DNA of 64,000 bases from NCBI GenBank assembly GCA_943914355.1, contig CALUBS010000004.1, positions 1 to 64,000 on the forward strand. Direction: 5' to 3'. The position numbers and the translations under genes were made by a program. This document shows, one piece after another, positions 9,335 through 16,444 of the stretch. Positions within the stretch are counted from its first letter, which is position 1. Every line of letters begins with the position of its first letter. The notes beneath the pieces were generated by a model. It saw only the letters and a list, made by a program, of their open reading frames with translations. It was not told the origin of the DNA and searched no databases. This DNA is from an uncultured Corynebacterium sp. GTDB lineage: Bacteria; Actinomycetota; Actinomycetes; Mycobacteriales; Mycobacteriaceae.

Positions 9335-10684
9335 ATGATCTCTTCCAACAACAATCTCGCGGATATCAAGGTCGTCGGCGTCGGCGGCGGCGGCGTCAAC
9401 GCCGTGAACCGCATGATCGAAGAAGGCCTGAAGGGCGTCCAATTCGTCGCCATCAACACTGACTCCCAGGCGCTGATTTTCTCCGATGCCGATACCAAGC
9501 TCGACATCGGCCGCGAAGCCACCCGCGGATTGGGCGCAGGCGCCAACCCTGAGGTGGGCAAGACCTCTGCGGAAGACCACAAGTCCGAAATCGAGGACGC
9601 CCTGCAGGGCTCCGATATGGTATTCGTTACCGCCGGCGAGGGTGGCGGCACCGGTACGGGCGCCGCTCCCGTTGTGGCTTCCATTGCGAAGAAGATGGGC
9701 GCGCTGACCGTGGGCGTTGTCACCCGCCCCTTCAAGTTCGAGGGCGCGCGCCGTACCCGCCAGGCTATGGCCGGCATCGAGGAGCTGCGCGAGGTCTGCG
9801 ATACCCTCATTGTCATCCCTAATGACCGCCTGATGCAGCTCGGTGGGGAAGAGCTTTCCATCGTGGAAGCCTTCCGCGCGGCCGATGAGGTCCTCCACAA
9901 TGGTGTCCAGGGTATTACCAACCTGATCACCATCCCGGGCATGATCAACGTCGACTTTGCTGACGTTCGCTCCGTCATGTCTGATGCCGGCTCCGCGCTG
10001 ATGGGTATCGGCTCCGCACGGGGCGATAACCGCGCCATGACCGCCGCCGAGCAGGCCATCAACTCGCCGCTATTGGAATCCACGATGGAAGGCGCCAAGG
10101 GCGTGCTGCTGTCCATCGCCGGCGGCTCCGACCTGGGCCTGCACGAGGTCAACTCCGCGGCCTCCATGGTCGAAGAGCGCGCGGATGAAGACGTTAACCT
10201 CATCTTCGGCACCATCATTGATGACACCTTGGGCGATGAAATCCGTATCACCATCATCGCCACCGGTTTCGATGCCGAGGCTAATGCCGCTCAGGCAGCA
10301 TCTTCACAGCGCGCTCCCGAGCAGCGCAAGCCCGGTTCGCTCTTTGATAACCGCGACCGCGAGTCCGGCAACTCGGCCACTCCGGCGCCTGCTCAGCCCG
10401 CGGCCGATGACTACGCACCGCGCCACTCCTATGAGCCACGCGCCGGCCAGGGTGGCGTGGAGGATCGCCGCGCTGATGAGCGCCGCGTGGACGATCGTCG
10501 CTACGACGACCGCCGCGTGGAAGAACGCCGCCCCGAGGAGCGCCGCAGCGAGTCTAGCGGCCTGTTCACCAACTCCGATCGTTTCCGCGAGGAGCGTCGC
10601 GAAGACTACCGCCTGTCCCGGCCAAGCCAGCGCCGCGACGATGATGGCGACGACGATCTCGATGTGCCGTCCTTCATGCGCTAA
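9335..10684 (+). CDS. ftsZ: FtsZ, tubulin-like division GTPase
   Basis: FtsZ polymerises into the Z-ring. The GTPase core (about 1-315) begins [17 protein letters not shown] and contains the tubulin signature [11 protein letters not shown]. The ATG at 9335 is chosen because AGGTGAG lies about 11 bases upstream. An in-frame GTG at 9320 would lie inside that ribosome site. The C-terminal linker holds six tandem pentapeptides of the form (D/E)-R-R-x-(D/E) encoded at 10463-10552. The protein ends in [11 protein letters not shown], the conserved C-terminal peptide that binds partners such as SepF and FtsW. It is 449 residues with this start. Confidence 0.97.
   Translation: MISSNNNLADIKVVGVGGGGVNAVNRMIEEGLKGVQFVAINTDSQALIFSDADTKLDIGREATRGLGAGANPEVGKTSAEDHKSEIEDALQGSDMVFVTAGEGGGTGTGAAPVVASIAKKMGALTVGVVTRPFKFEGARRTRQAMAGIEELREVCDTLIVIPNDRLMQLGGEELSIVEAFRAADEVLHNGVQGITNLITIPGMINVDFADVRSVMSDAGSALMGIGSARGDNRAMTAAEQAINSPLLESTMEGAKGVLLSIAGGSDLGLHEVNSAASMVEERADEDVNLIFGTIIDDTLGDEIRITIIATGFDAEANAAQAASSQRAPEQRKPGSLFDNRDRESGNSATPAPAQPAADDYAPRHSYEPRAGQGGVEDRRADERRVDDRRYDDRRVEERRPEERRSESSGLFTNSDRFREERREDYRLSRPSQRRDDDGDDDLDVPSFMR
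10463..10552 (+). repeat. Six tandem 15-bp units in the ftsZ linker
   Basis: The in-frame units encode [25 protein letters not shown] and ERRSE. The Arg pair is fixed and flanked by acids, so the linker is a strongly mixed-charge stretch. The DNA units differ at synonymous sites, so this is not a very recent expansion. Confidence 0.85.
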
Positions 10685-10695
10685 GCGCAAACCGC

Positions 10696-10701
10696 TACGC
10701 T
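10696..10701 (+). promoter_or_regulatory. -10 box TACGCT for pgeF, leaderless type
   Basis: TACGCT lies seven bases before an ATG at 10709, and no ribosome site is visible. This spacing is typical of leaderless corynebacterial transcripts. It would give pgeF-yggS a start of its own inside the dcw region. Confidence 0.5.
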
Positions 10702-10708
10702 GGTGTGC

Positions 10709-11446
10709 ATGCCAGTAAACGAGGAACATCGCACCAGCCGCCCCGTCCGCATGGTTTTTACCAGCCGTGCAGGCGGGGCGTCTGCATATCCATATGAGTC
10801 TTTTAATCTTGGCGGCCACGTCGGCGACGATCCCACCAACGTGGCGGCTAACCGCGAGCGCCTCTTGCGCGTTACCGGGCTCGAAAACATTGTGTGGATG
10901 GAACAGCTCCATACAAATACGGTCACCGTCATCGATGGCCCGCAAGAGTCCCCAGTGCCAGCAACGGATGCGATTGTGACCACGCAACGCCGGCTTGGCC
11001 TTGGCGTCCTCGTCGCGGATTGCACGCCCGTGCTGCTTGTCGATGTCCCCGCCGGCGTCATCGCCGCCGTCCACGCCGGCCGGCTCGGTGCCCGCAACGG
11101 CATCGTGGTCAATACCGTGCGCGAGATGCAGAAACTTGGCGCTCAGCCGGAGCGAATCCAGGTGGTCATGGGACCCGCCGCATCCGGGAAAAACTACGAG
11201 GTGCCGGAAGAAATGGCCAACGATGTCGAACGGCGCCTTCCCGGCTCGAAATGTAAGACCGCGACAGGGACGTGGGGCATCGACGTACGCGCTGGCCTTA
11301 TCCGCCAATTGATGGGCCTGGGCATTACCAATATCGATTCTGATCCGCGCTGCACCATTGAGGACACGGATTTCTTTTCTTATCGCCGCGAAGGAACCAC
11401 TGGCCGCCAGGCCGGTGTGATTTGGTTGGAGGCTAATCATGAGTAA
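10709..11446 (+). CDS. pgeF: PgeF/YfiH family protein (purine nucleoside phosphorylase-like, formerly laccase domain)
   Basis: The family has a Cu-oxidase_4 fold. Members act on purine nucleosides, and E. coli PgeF corrects misincorporated L-Ser in peptidoglycan precursors, which fits a place beside mur genes. The product is about 245 residues. Family motifs are VVWMEQLHTN-like (here IVWMEQLHTN), LGVLVADCTPVLLVD near 100 and AVHAGRLGARNG near 120, giving the metal-binding His and Cys residues. An upstream GTG at 10703 is in frame, but the -10 box favours the ATG at 10709. The end overlaps yggS by eight bases. Confidence 0.85.
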   Translation: MPVNEEHRTSRPVRMVFTSRAGGASAYPYESFNLGGHVGDDPTNVAANRERLLRVTGLENIVWMEQLHTNTVTVIDGPQESPVPATDAIVTTQRRLGLGVLVADCTPVLLVDVPAGVIAAVHAGRLGARNGIVVNTVREMQKLGAQPERIQVVMGPAASGKNYEVPEEMANDVERRLPGSKCKTATGTWGIDVRAGLIRQLMGLGITNIDSDPRCTIEDTDFFSYRREGTTGRQAGVIWLEANHE

Positions 11447-12137
11447 CCGGAAACAAGAATTGGCAGAAAATCTTGCCGCAACGAAGGAGCACATCAGCGC
11501 CATTGCGGCCGAGCACGATCGCCCGGCACCGCAGCTATTGGTCGTGACCAAGTTTCACCCCGCAGAGGATATCGCCCTTCTAGCGGAGCTTGGGGTAGAG
11601 GATGTAGCGGAAAACCGCGAGCAAGAAGCCCGGGCAAAGGCGCAGGAGCTAGACCAGCTGCGATTTCACATGATTGGCCAGATTCAAACCAAGAAGGCCA
11701 ACCATGTCGCACGGTGGGCCACCAGCGTCCATTCAGTGGATTCGGTGAAACTGGCCAATGCGCTGGACCGTGGCGTGAGCCTGGCAAAAGAGCGCGGCCA
11801 GCGAGAGTCCAACCTCCCGATATTCATTCAGGTTTCCGCCGATGGCGATACGTCGCGCGGGGGAGTAATCCGCGAGGAACTGGATGAGGTTATCGAGGCC
11901 GTCGAAAAGGCGGAGCACCTAGAATTCGCAGGGCTCATGGTGGTTCCTCCCCTCGATGCCGATGCGAGGGAGGTGTTTACTACAGTGCGCGCAGACGTGG
12001 ATCGCCTCTCCGAACGCCTTGGCCGGCAGCTCAAACTATCGGCCGGGATGAGCGCGGATATGGATGCGGCGATTGCTGCGGGCACCGATATTGTGCGTGT
12101 CGGAACCAGCATCATGGGAAAGCGCCCAGTAGGTTAA
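11439..12137 (+). CDS. yggS: YggS/PLPBP family pyridoxal phosphate homeostasis protein
   Basis: This PLP-binding TIM-barrel protein without known catalysis keeps vitamin B6 and amino acid pools balanced. The 232-residue product shows LLVVTKFHPAEDI, where the Lys is the PLP Schiff base site, and then GVEDVAENREQEARAK, FHMIGQIQTKKA, and the phosphate site SAGMSADMDAAIAAGTDIVRVG. It overlaps pgeF by eight bases and lies just before sepF, the standard actinobacterial and Gram-positive arrangement. Confidence 0.93.
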   Translation: MSNRKQELAENLAATKEHISAIAAEHDRPAPQLLVVTKFHPAEDIALLAELGVEDVAENREQEARAKAQELDQLRFHMIGQIQTKKANHVARWATSVHSVDSVKLANALDRGVSLAKERGQRESNLPIFIQVSADGDTSRGGVIREELDEVIEAVEKAEHLEFAGLMVVPPLDADAREVFTTVRADVDRLSERLGRQLKLSAGMSADMDAAIAAGTDIVRVGTSIMGKRPVG

Positions 12138-12240
12138 AAATATCGCAAAAGCGCATTTCACAGCGTAAATCACATGAGTCACATCATTCACATTTACGCG
12201 CTTGAACTTGAACAAATTTAGGTCAGAGGGAGACCCAAAA

Positions 12241-12714
12241 ATGTCATTCATTGATAGGACGAAGAATTTCTTCGGGCTTGGTCCGATGGATTTCGAAGAA
12301 GACGACGCCTACTACAACGACGAGCCGCGTTACGCGGGCAACGGAGCAGCTACTTCTGCGGCATACGCCCCGCGCCGCGCCCCGCAGGCTTATGAGCCAA
12401 CCCCAGCGCCGGCGCCTGTCGAGGAAAAGTTCGTCCCGACTATCGTGGCAATCTCCCTGACCTCGTTCAACGATGCCGCCAAGGTGGGTGAGCCCTTCCG
12501 CGATGGCGATGCAGTGGTCTTTGAGCTTACCGATGCCGAGCGCGGCACCGCCAAGCGCTTCATCGACTTCGCAGCGGGTCTCTGCTTTGGCCTAGAAGGC
12601 CGCATGCTCAACCTGTCGAAGGGGATGGATACCCAGCGCAAGGTATTCGCCGTCGTGCCGAAGTCCGCCGATATCGCCAAACCTGAATTGGAGCGCGCCG
12701 CCGGCCTGCGCTAG
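12241..12714 (+). CDS. sepF: SepF, FtsZ membrane anchor
   Basis: SepF binds the membrane with an N-terminal helix and links FtsZ to it. In Corynebacterium, which lacks FtsA, it is the main anchor. The ATG at 12241 follows GAGGGAG. A longer TTG start at 12202 lies upstream of that site and is rejected. The 157-residue protein begins MSFIDRTKNFFGLG, the amphipathic helix region. An acidic and Pro/Ala linker spans about 15-65, and the SepF domain follows (about 70-150). Its partner FtsZ is encoded 1.5 kb upstream. Confidence 0.95.
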   Translation: MSFIDRTKNFFGLGPMDFEEDDAYYNDEPRYAGNGAATSAAYAPRRAPQAYEPTPAPAPVEEKFVPTIVAISLTSFNDAAKVGEPFRDGDAVVFELTDAERGTAKRFIDFAAGLCFGLEGRMLNLSKGMDTQRKVFAVVPKSADIAKPELERAAGLR

Positions 12715-12751
12715 GAGCGCGGCCCAAGCACAACGACGCACATCCCATTAA

Positions 12752-12785
12752 CCCCCGTACGGAGCGCAATGCGCACGTGCGGGGG
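12752..12785 (+). terminator. Long GC hairpin after sepF
   Basis: CCCCCGTACG (12752-12761) pairs with CGTGCGGGGG (12776-12785) with one G-U pair. GCGC-AAT-GCGC forms an inner extension. There is no T-run, so termination is possible but not assured. A new promoter box follows at 12795. Confidence 0.5.
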
Positions 12786-12794
12786 ACTATTCGA

Positions 12795-12800
12795 TAGGCT
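12795..12800 (+). promoter_or_regulatory. -10 box TAGGCT for the YggT gene
   Basis: TAGGCT ends eight bases before the GTG at 12809. No ribosome site is present, which suggests a leaderless transcript starting at the GTG. Confidence 0.5.
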
Positions 12801-12808
12801 GAGTAATC

Positions 12809-13099
12809 GTGACTGAAATTGGAATTATTCTCATCTTTTTGGTGAGGGTTTATACATGGGTACTGATTGCCCGAATTATTATCGAGATGATCCAATCCTT
12901 CTCGCGGCAATTCAACCCCCCGCGCTGGTTCATGATCATCGCTGAACCCCTCTTCGCCATCACGGATCCACCGGTCAAAGCGCTGCGTCGGGTTATTCCT
13001 CCGCTGCAGATGGGCGGAATCGCGCTGGATGTTTCCGTCCTAGTGCTGTTTTTCATCCTGTCGTTCCTGACGCTTTTCCTGCAGGTTATTTTCTTGTAG
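12809..13099 (+). CDS. yggT: YggT family membrane protein
   Basis: This small integral membrane protein has 96 residues and two hydrophobic segments (about 3-25 and 65-95). Between them are the YggT family features PRWFMIIAEPLFAITDPPVKALRRVIPP. The function is unresolved. In Gram-positives it lies between sepF and divIVA and is linked with division or osmotic tolerance. The GTG start fits the leaderless box at 12795. Confidence 0.88.
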   Translation: MTEIGIILIFLVRVYTWVLIARIIIEMIQSFSRQFNPPRWFMIIAEPLFAITDPPVKALRRVIPPLQMGGIALDVSVLVLFFILSFLTLFLQVIFL

Positions 13100-13307
13100 G
13101 ACAGCCCCGCATCACCCCGTAACCTGTGGTAGACATTGAGAGTCAGCGTTACGTCCATTATTGTAGACTTTCGGTTACAATAAAATGCGATAACCCGTAT
13201 CATGAACTACATATAACTTTGTGGGGAAGGTTTAAATAAACTGGAACCGCAGCTCCTAAGGCCCTGGAACCTCCGGGGTTGTATCAACTCGAAGGGGAAG
13301 ACAAGTC
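13100..13307 (+). promoter_or_regulatory. divIVA upstream region
   Basis: The region is AT-richer than its surroundings. Candidate -10 boxes are TACAAT (13176-13181), TAAAAT (13181-13186) and TATAAC (13212-13217). A small dyad AACC-TCCGG-GGTT is at about 13269-13281 in the leader. The ribosome site is GAAGGGGAAG shortly before 13308. The promoter choice is inferred. No gene is seen. Confidence 0.45.
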
Positions 13308-14504
13308 ATGCCACTGTCACCAGCTGATGTACACAACGTCGCGTTCAGCAAGCCGCCGATTGGCAAGCGTGGCTACAACGAGGATGAGGTAGATCAGTTC
13401 CTCGACCTCGTTGAGGATGCCCTTGCCCAATTGCAGGATGAAAATGAAGACCTGCAGGCGCAGGTGAGCGATCTTAGCTCCGGGGCCAAGGCCGGCGGAG
13501 CAGGGGCTGGTGCCGCAGCCGCCGCAAACTCTGGTGCAGATGAAGCAGCTCTGCGCAAGGAGATTGAGGCTAAGCTGCGTGCTGAGTATGAAACCAAGTT
13601 GGCAGATTCCAAGTCCGAGGTTTCTCGCGCTAAGGAAGAAACCAAGAAGGCCCAGGAGCAGGTCAAGGCCGCCCAGGCTGAGGCCGCAAAGGCAAAGGAA
13701 AGCGGTGCCGATGCCCCAGCAGCTGGTGCCACCGCTGCCGCTAATACCGCCGGGCTCAAGGCGGCTCGCGACGAAGCTGCGAAGGCTAAGAAGGAAGCCG
13801 AGGAGGCTCGTGCAGAGGCTAAGCAGGCTAAGAAGGAGCTGGAGTCTTCCCAGCGCGAGAACGAGAGCCTGAAGAAGTCCGCGTCTGCCGCTGGCTCCTC
13901 GAACTCGGCTGCCTCCAGCGCCGCAGCGGCCGCTGCTGGTGCTGGTGCAGCACAGGGCGTCGACGGCCTGGCTACCCCGGATACGCACATGCAAGCAGCC
14001 CGCGTGCTGGGCTTGGCCCAGGAGATGGCGGATCGCCTGACCTCTGAGGCTCGCGCCGAGTCTGAGTCCATGCTGTCTGAGGCCCGCACGGCTGCAGAAA
14101 AGCAGCTTTCCGATGCCGACTCTCGTTCCAAGGCACAACTTGCCGAGGCACAGAAGAAGTACGACGCTCAGGTACAGGATGCAGAAACCCGCTCCAAGAA
14201 GCTGGTTTCTGAGGCGGAGTCCAAGGCTCAGCAGACCGAGTCCGATGCTTCCTCCCGTGCCGAGGCCCAGATTCGCCAGGCAGAGGAGAAAGCCGCATCG
14301 CTGCAGGCCGATGCCGAGAAGAAGCACACCGAAGTGATGAACACGGTCAAGCAGCAGCAGACCGCTTTGGAGGCACGCATTTCCGAGCTGCGTACCTTCG
14401 AGCGCGAGTACCGCACCCGCTTGAAGACCCTCCTCGAGTCCCAGCTGGAAGAGCTCGAGACCCGCGGAACCGCCGCACCAAACGGCGATGCCGGCAAGAA
14501 CTAA
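13308..14504 (+). CDS. divIVA: DivIVA (Wag31/antigen 84), polar growth scaffold
   Basis: This cytoplasmic coiled-coil protein gathers at the poles and septum and directs apical growth in Corynebacterium. The N terminus [36 protein letters not shown] is the DivIVA membrane-binding domain, so the call is firm despite low complexity elsewhere. Residues about 60-90 and 195-225 are Ala/Gly/Ser-rich linkers. Residues 90-190 and 230-385 are heptad-type coiled coil rich in Ala, Glu, Lys and Gln. At 398 residues it is on the long side for the genus because of the linkers. Confidence 0.96.
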   Translation: MPLSPADVHNVAFSKPPIGKRGYNEDEVDQFLDLVEDALAQLQDENEDLQAQVSDLSSGAKAGGAGAGAAAAANSGADEAALRKEIEAKLRAEYETKLADSKSEVSRAKEETKKAQEQVKAAQAEAAKAKESGADAPAAGATAAANTAGLKAARDEAAKAKKEAEEARAEAKQAKKELESSQRENESLKKSASAAGSSNSAASSAAAAAAGAGAAQGVDGLATPDTHMQAARVLGLAQEMADRLTSEARAESESMLSEARTAAEKQLSDADSRSKAQLAEAQKKYDAQVQDAETRSKKLVSEAESKAQQTESDASSRAEAQIRQAEEKAASLQADAEKKHTEVMNTVKQQQTALEARISELRTFEREYRTRLKTLLESQLEELETRGTAAPNGDAGKN

Positions 14505-14543
14505 GTAGCTGGTTGGCAGTAACTAAACCAAATTAGTTACCCG

Positions 14544-14588
14544 TAGCGCCCACACCTCTAGGGGAGTGGGCGCTATTGTGGTTTTATC
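14544..14588 (+). terminator. Intrinsic terminator after divIVA
   Basis: TAGCGCCCAC (14544-14553) pairs with GTGGGCGCTA (14566-14575), followed by TTGTGGTTTTA. A second dyad, GTAACTAA/TTAGTTAC (14519-14526, 14533-14540), lies just before it. Confidence 0.8.
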
Positions 14589-14639
14589 CCCGCTATGATT
14601 GTTCCCATCGCTTCTTTTTAACCCCTGAGAGGAACTGCC

Positions 14640-14846
14640 ATGCTCGTTGCCGCCCTCGTCCTCGCCCTCGTGGCCTTCGTGGCTTTGGTGACGTATGTCT
14701 TAAATACCGCCGATTGGGCGTTGTACCTCGTCTTCATCGCAGCGGGTTCTGGCATCGTTTTGTTTATCATCGACTGGGCGCGCAAGTACCGAACGGATAA
14801 TAATGCCCTTGAAGAAGACTTGTCCCATGGATGGAAGCAGAACTAA
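14640..14846 (+). CDS. Small two-span membrane protein, function unknown
   Basis: The 68-residue product has two hydrophobic segments (about 1-22 and 28-48) and a charged cytoplasmic tail, DWARKYRTDNNALEEDLSHGWKQN (about 46-68). GAGAGGAACTGCC just upstream supplies a ribosome site. It follows the divIVA terminator and has a possible -10 (TATGAT at about 14594). I do not recognise a named family. The position suggests an envelope role, but this is inference only. Confidence 0.7.
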   Translation: MLVAALVLALVAFVALVTYVLNTADWALYLVFIAAGSGIVLFIIDWARKYRTDNNALEEDLSHGWKQN

Positions 14847-15159
14847 GGCTCTTCACCGCTCACATCTGTCTAGGTCCGCTCACTTTCGGTGCGGCTTGGT
14901 TGATTCGATCAAAGTGAGCGGCCAGAAAGAATTTCCACGCAATTACGGCATGCCAAAGTAGGCGCACGCCGGCGCCTCAACTGGCTGGGACCCGAGCCTC
15001 AGTAGCAATCGTGTCACCCACAACTTCTGCGGTTTATTGGATGACGGTTTCCTCGGATCCGGCGTCGAATTCCCAAACGAATCCTCAAACGGATCCTCAG
15101 GCGGACTCCCAGGCGGATCCCCCGCCGGGAATGCGCCACGAGCTTTCAGATGCTCCTGC
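14847..15159 (+). other. Gap between small membrane gene and HNH gene
   Basis: No intact gene is seen. It holds an inverted repeat CCGCTCACTTT (14876-14886) with AAAGTGAGCGG (14911-14921), a likely terminator-type structure. Then come the minus-strand remains of an HNH C-terminal tail (about 14943-15160) including a 12-bp repeat. Confidence 0.6.
15051..15122 (-). repeat. Six degenerate 12-bp tandem units behind HNH gene
   Basis: On the plus strand the units are CCTCGGATCCGG, CGTCGAATTCCC, AAACGAATCCTC, AAACGGATCCTC, AGGCGGACTCCC and AGGCGGATCCCC. Read on the minus strand in the frame +1 to the HNH gene they encode a GDPP/GSPP/EDPF/EDSF-type acidic Pro-rich tail. Confidence 0.8.
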
Positions 15160-16158
15160 CTAATCCGGAGGTTCCCACCGGATGGTCCCATTCCTGCGGA
15201 CCAGGTGTCCGCGCAGTGGCGGGGCATTGGGATCATCGTCGTTGACCCCGTTGTGGTAGGCGCAGGCTGTGGATAAGTTACCTATGTTGGTCAATCCACC
15301 GTGCAACCACGGTTCCAAATGATGAATCTGGCATTCGTCTGCGGGTCTATTGCACCGCGGCCACGGGCAGATGGGATTTTCTGCAGCAGCCATAAGGCGT
15401 TGCTTCGCATTGGCAAAGCGCTCCGTGCGGTACAGATTGACCGCTCCCTCAAAGGGGCTAATGAGGGTAATGAGCCCGCGTTCCTTGAGGGCGCGTTCTA
15501 GGTACTCGGCGCCAGTAAGAGTTGCCCCGTTGGTCATCTGCAGCTGGATTTCTTCGCCATCGCCATTGATGATGCGCACGTAGTCATCCAGGTTGACCAG
15601 GACATTGGTCATCACCGTGGTCTTTACGGCGGATCCGTCGCCGAAAAAGGTCTGTTCCACCGCCTCGAGCGGCTCCTTGCCGCTCTCTTTTAGCGCGGCA
15701 TGCAGGTCCGCAATGAGCGAGGAGCGCGCATCGATGGCCAGGGTCCACGGCGCGTTCTTGCGGCGAATGATACGCACCCCAGGCTTAACCTTCTTCTTTT
15801 TCGCAGGTAGCTTGGATTTTGCCAGTTTTTCTAGGTCCGTCGTGCCGGCGTTGGTGGTGCAGAGCTGCTCGCGGAGAAGCCAGGCATCGAAAAGCGTGGG
15901 CATCTTCCGGGCATACTTTTCGATGATGGACAACGCCACGATGGAATGGCCATTGCGCCGGGCACCGTCCATGGCTCGCCGGCGCCGGCCGGTGAATTTG
16001 GTGTTTCCGCAATAAGCCTCTTTGAGCAGGATAAGCTCCCGCGCCGTGTGCTCCGGCGCACCATGCGCCCGCAGATCGTCCTCAGACAGGCCAGTGCACC
16101 CGGCGACGATATCCATCCCCGGGGCCATAGCTGCTAAGTAATTCTCGAGCGCGGTCAT
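15160..16158 (-). CDS. HNH endonuclease-domain protein, 13E12/DUF222-like family, copy 1
   Basis: The 332-residue protein has an N-terminal helical region with RRRRAMDGARRNGHS (about 55-72). A basic linker follows (about 115-135), then a middle beta-rich part. The C-terminal HNH nuclease motif runs from about 275: a Cys pair PWPRC, NRPADECQIHH, GGLTNIGNL, C-x-x-HNG. These proteins are abundant and multicopy in actinobacteria, with unknown biological role. A paralogue lies at 29541-30563. The frame stops at TAG 15160, but the next frame continues as a repeat-bearing tail down to about 14943, so this copy may have lost its tail by a one-base shift. Confidence 0.85.
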   Translation of the reverse strand: MTALENYLAAMAPGMDIVAGCTGLSEDDLRAHGAPEHTARELILLKEAYCGNTKFTGRRRRAMDGARRNGHSIVALSIIEKYARKMPTLFDAWLLREQLCTTNAGTTDLEKLAKSKLPAKKKKVKPGVRIIRRKNAPWTLAIDARSSLIADLHAALKESGKEPLEAVEQTFFGDGSAVKTTVMTNVLVNLDDYVRIINGDGEEIQLQMTNGATLTGAEYLERALKERGLITLISPFEGAVNLYRTERFANAKQRLMAAAENPICPWPRCNRPADECQIHHLEPWLHGGLTNIGNLSTACAYHNGVNDDDPNAPPLRGHLVRRNGTIRWEPPD

Positions 16159-16222
16159 GCTTCATAATCTATGGCCGCGCGCAACCGCGTACAACAGGAA
16201 AATTTCTACCTGTGGATAACTT

Positions 16223-16252
16223 TTGTGCACAGCGTTCGTGTGGCGCTATACT
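16223..16252 (+). promoter_or_regulatory. Probable ileS promoter
   Basis: TATACT at 16247-16252 is a good -10 box. TTGTGC at 16223-16228 lies 18 bases before it as a -35. The expected start point is near 16259, just before the T-box leader. Confidence 0.6.
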
Positions 16253-16258
16253 GGCGGG

Positions 16259-16444
16259 CACATGCGATGATCCGGCTATCACCGGGGAAGCAATTCAGAA
16301 GAACGGCCATAAGGCTCAGTAGAACTGAACGGGTGGGACCGTTATCTCCTTCACCGAAACGAAGCGGAGCTTTTTAGCTCAAGCAGGGTGGTACCGCGAG
16401 CCATTGGCCCGTCCCTGCATCAAGTTACAGCGTGAAGGAAGATA
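16259..16444 (+). ncRNA. T-box leader of ileS, isoleucine-specific, translational type
   Basis: The T-box AGGGTGGTACCGCG (about 16385-16398) is unmistakable, and CCCTGC at 16413-16418 closes the antisequestrator with GCAGGG at 16383-16388. A very short Stem I, CCGG-CTATCA-CCGG (16272-16285), shows the Ile codon ATC at 16278-16280 followed by A. AGTAGAA near 16319 is the Stem II S-turn. ACGG/CCGT around GTGGGA forms the Stem IIA/B pseudoknot (about 16329-16350). GAGC-TTTTTA-GCTC (16367-16380) is Stem III. Actinobacterial ileS leaders are known to use ultrashort Stem I and act on translation. No T-run terminator is present, in line with that. TCCTTCAC (16347-16354) is fully complementary to the ribosome site GTGAAGGA (16432-16439). 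Confidence 0.92.

Noticed and set aside
16338..16350. ATC in CCGTTATCTCC taken as the T-box specifier
   Set aside because: The surrounding ACGG/CCGT pairing marks it as the Stem IIA/B element. CTATCA in the upstream CCGG hairpin fits the specifier loop better.
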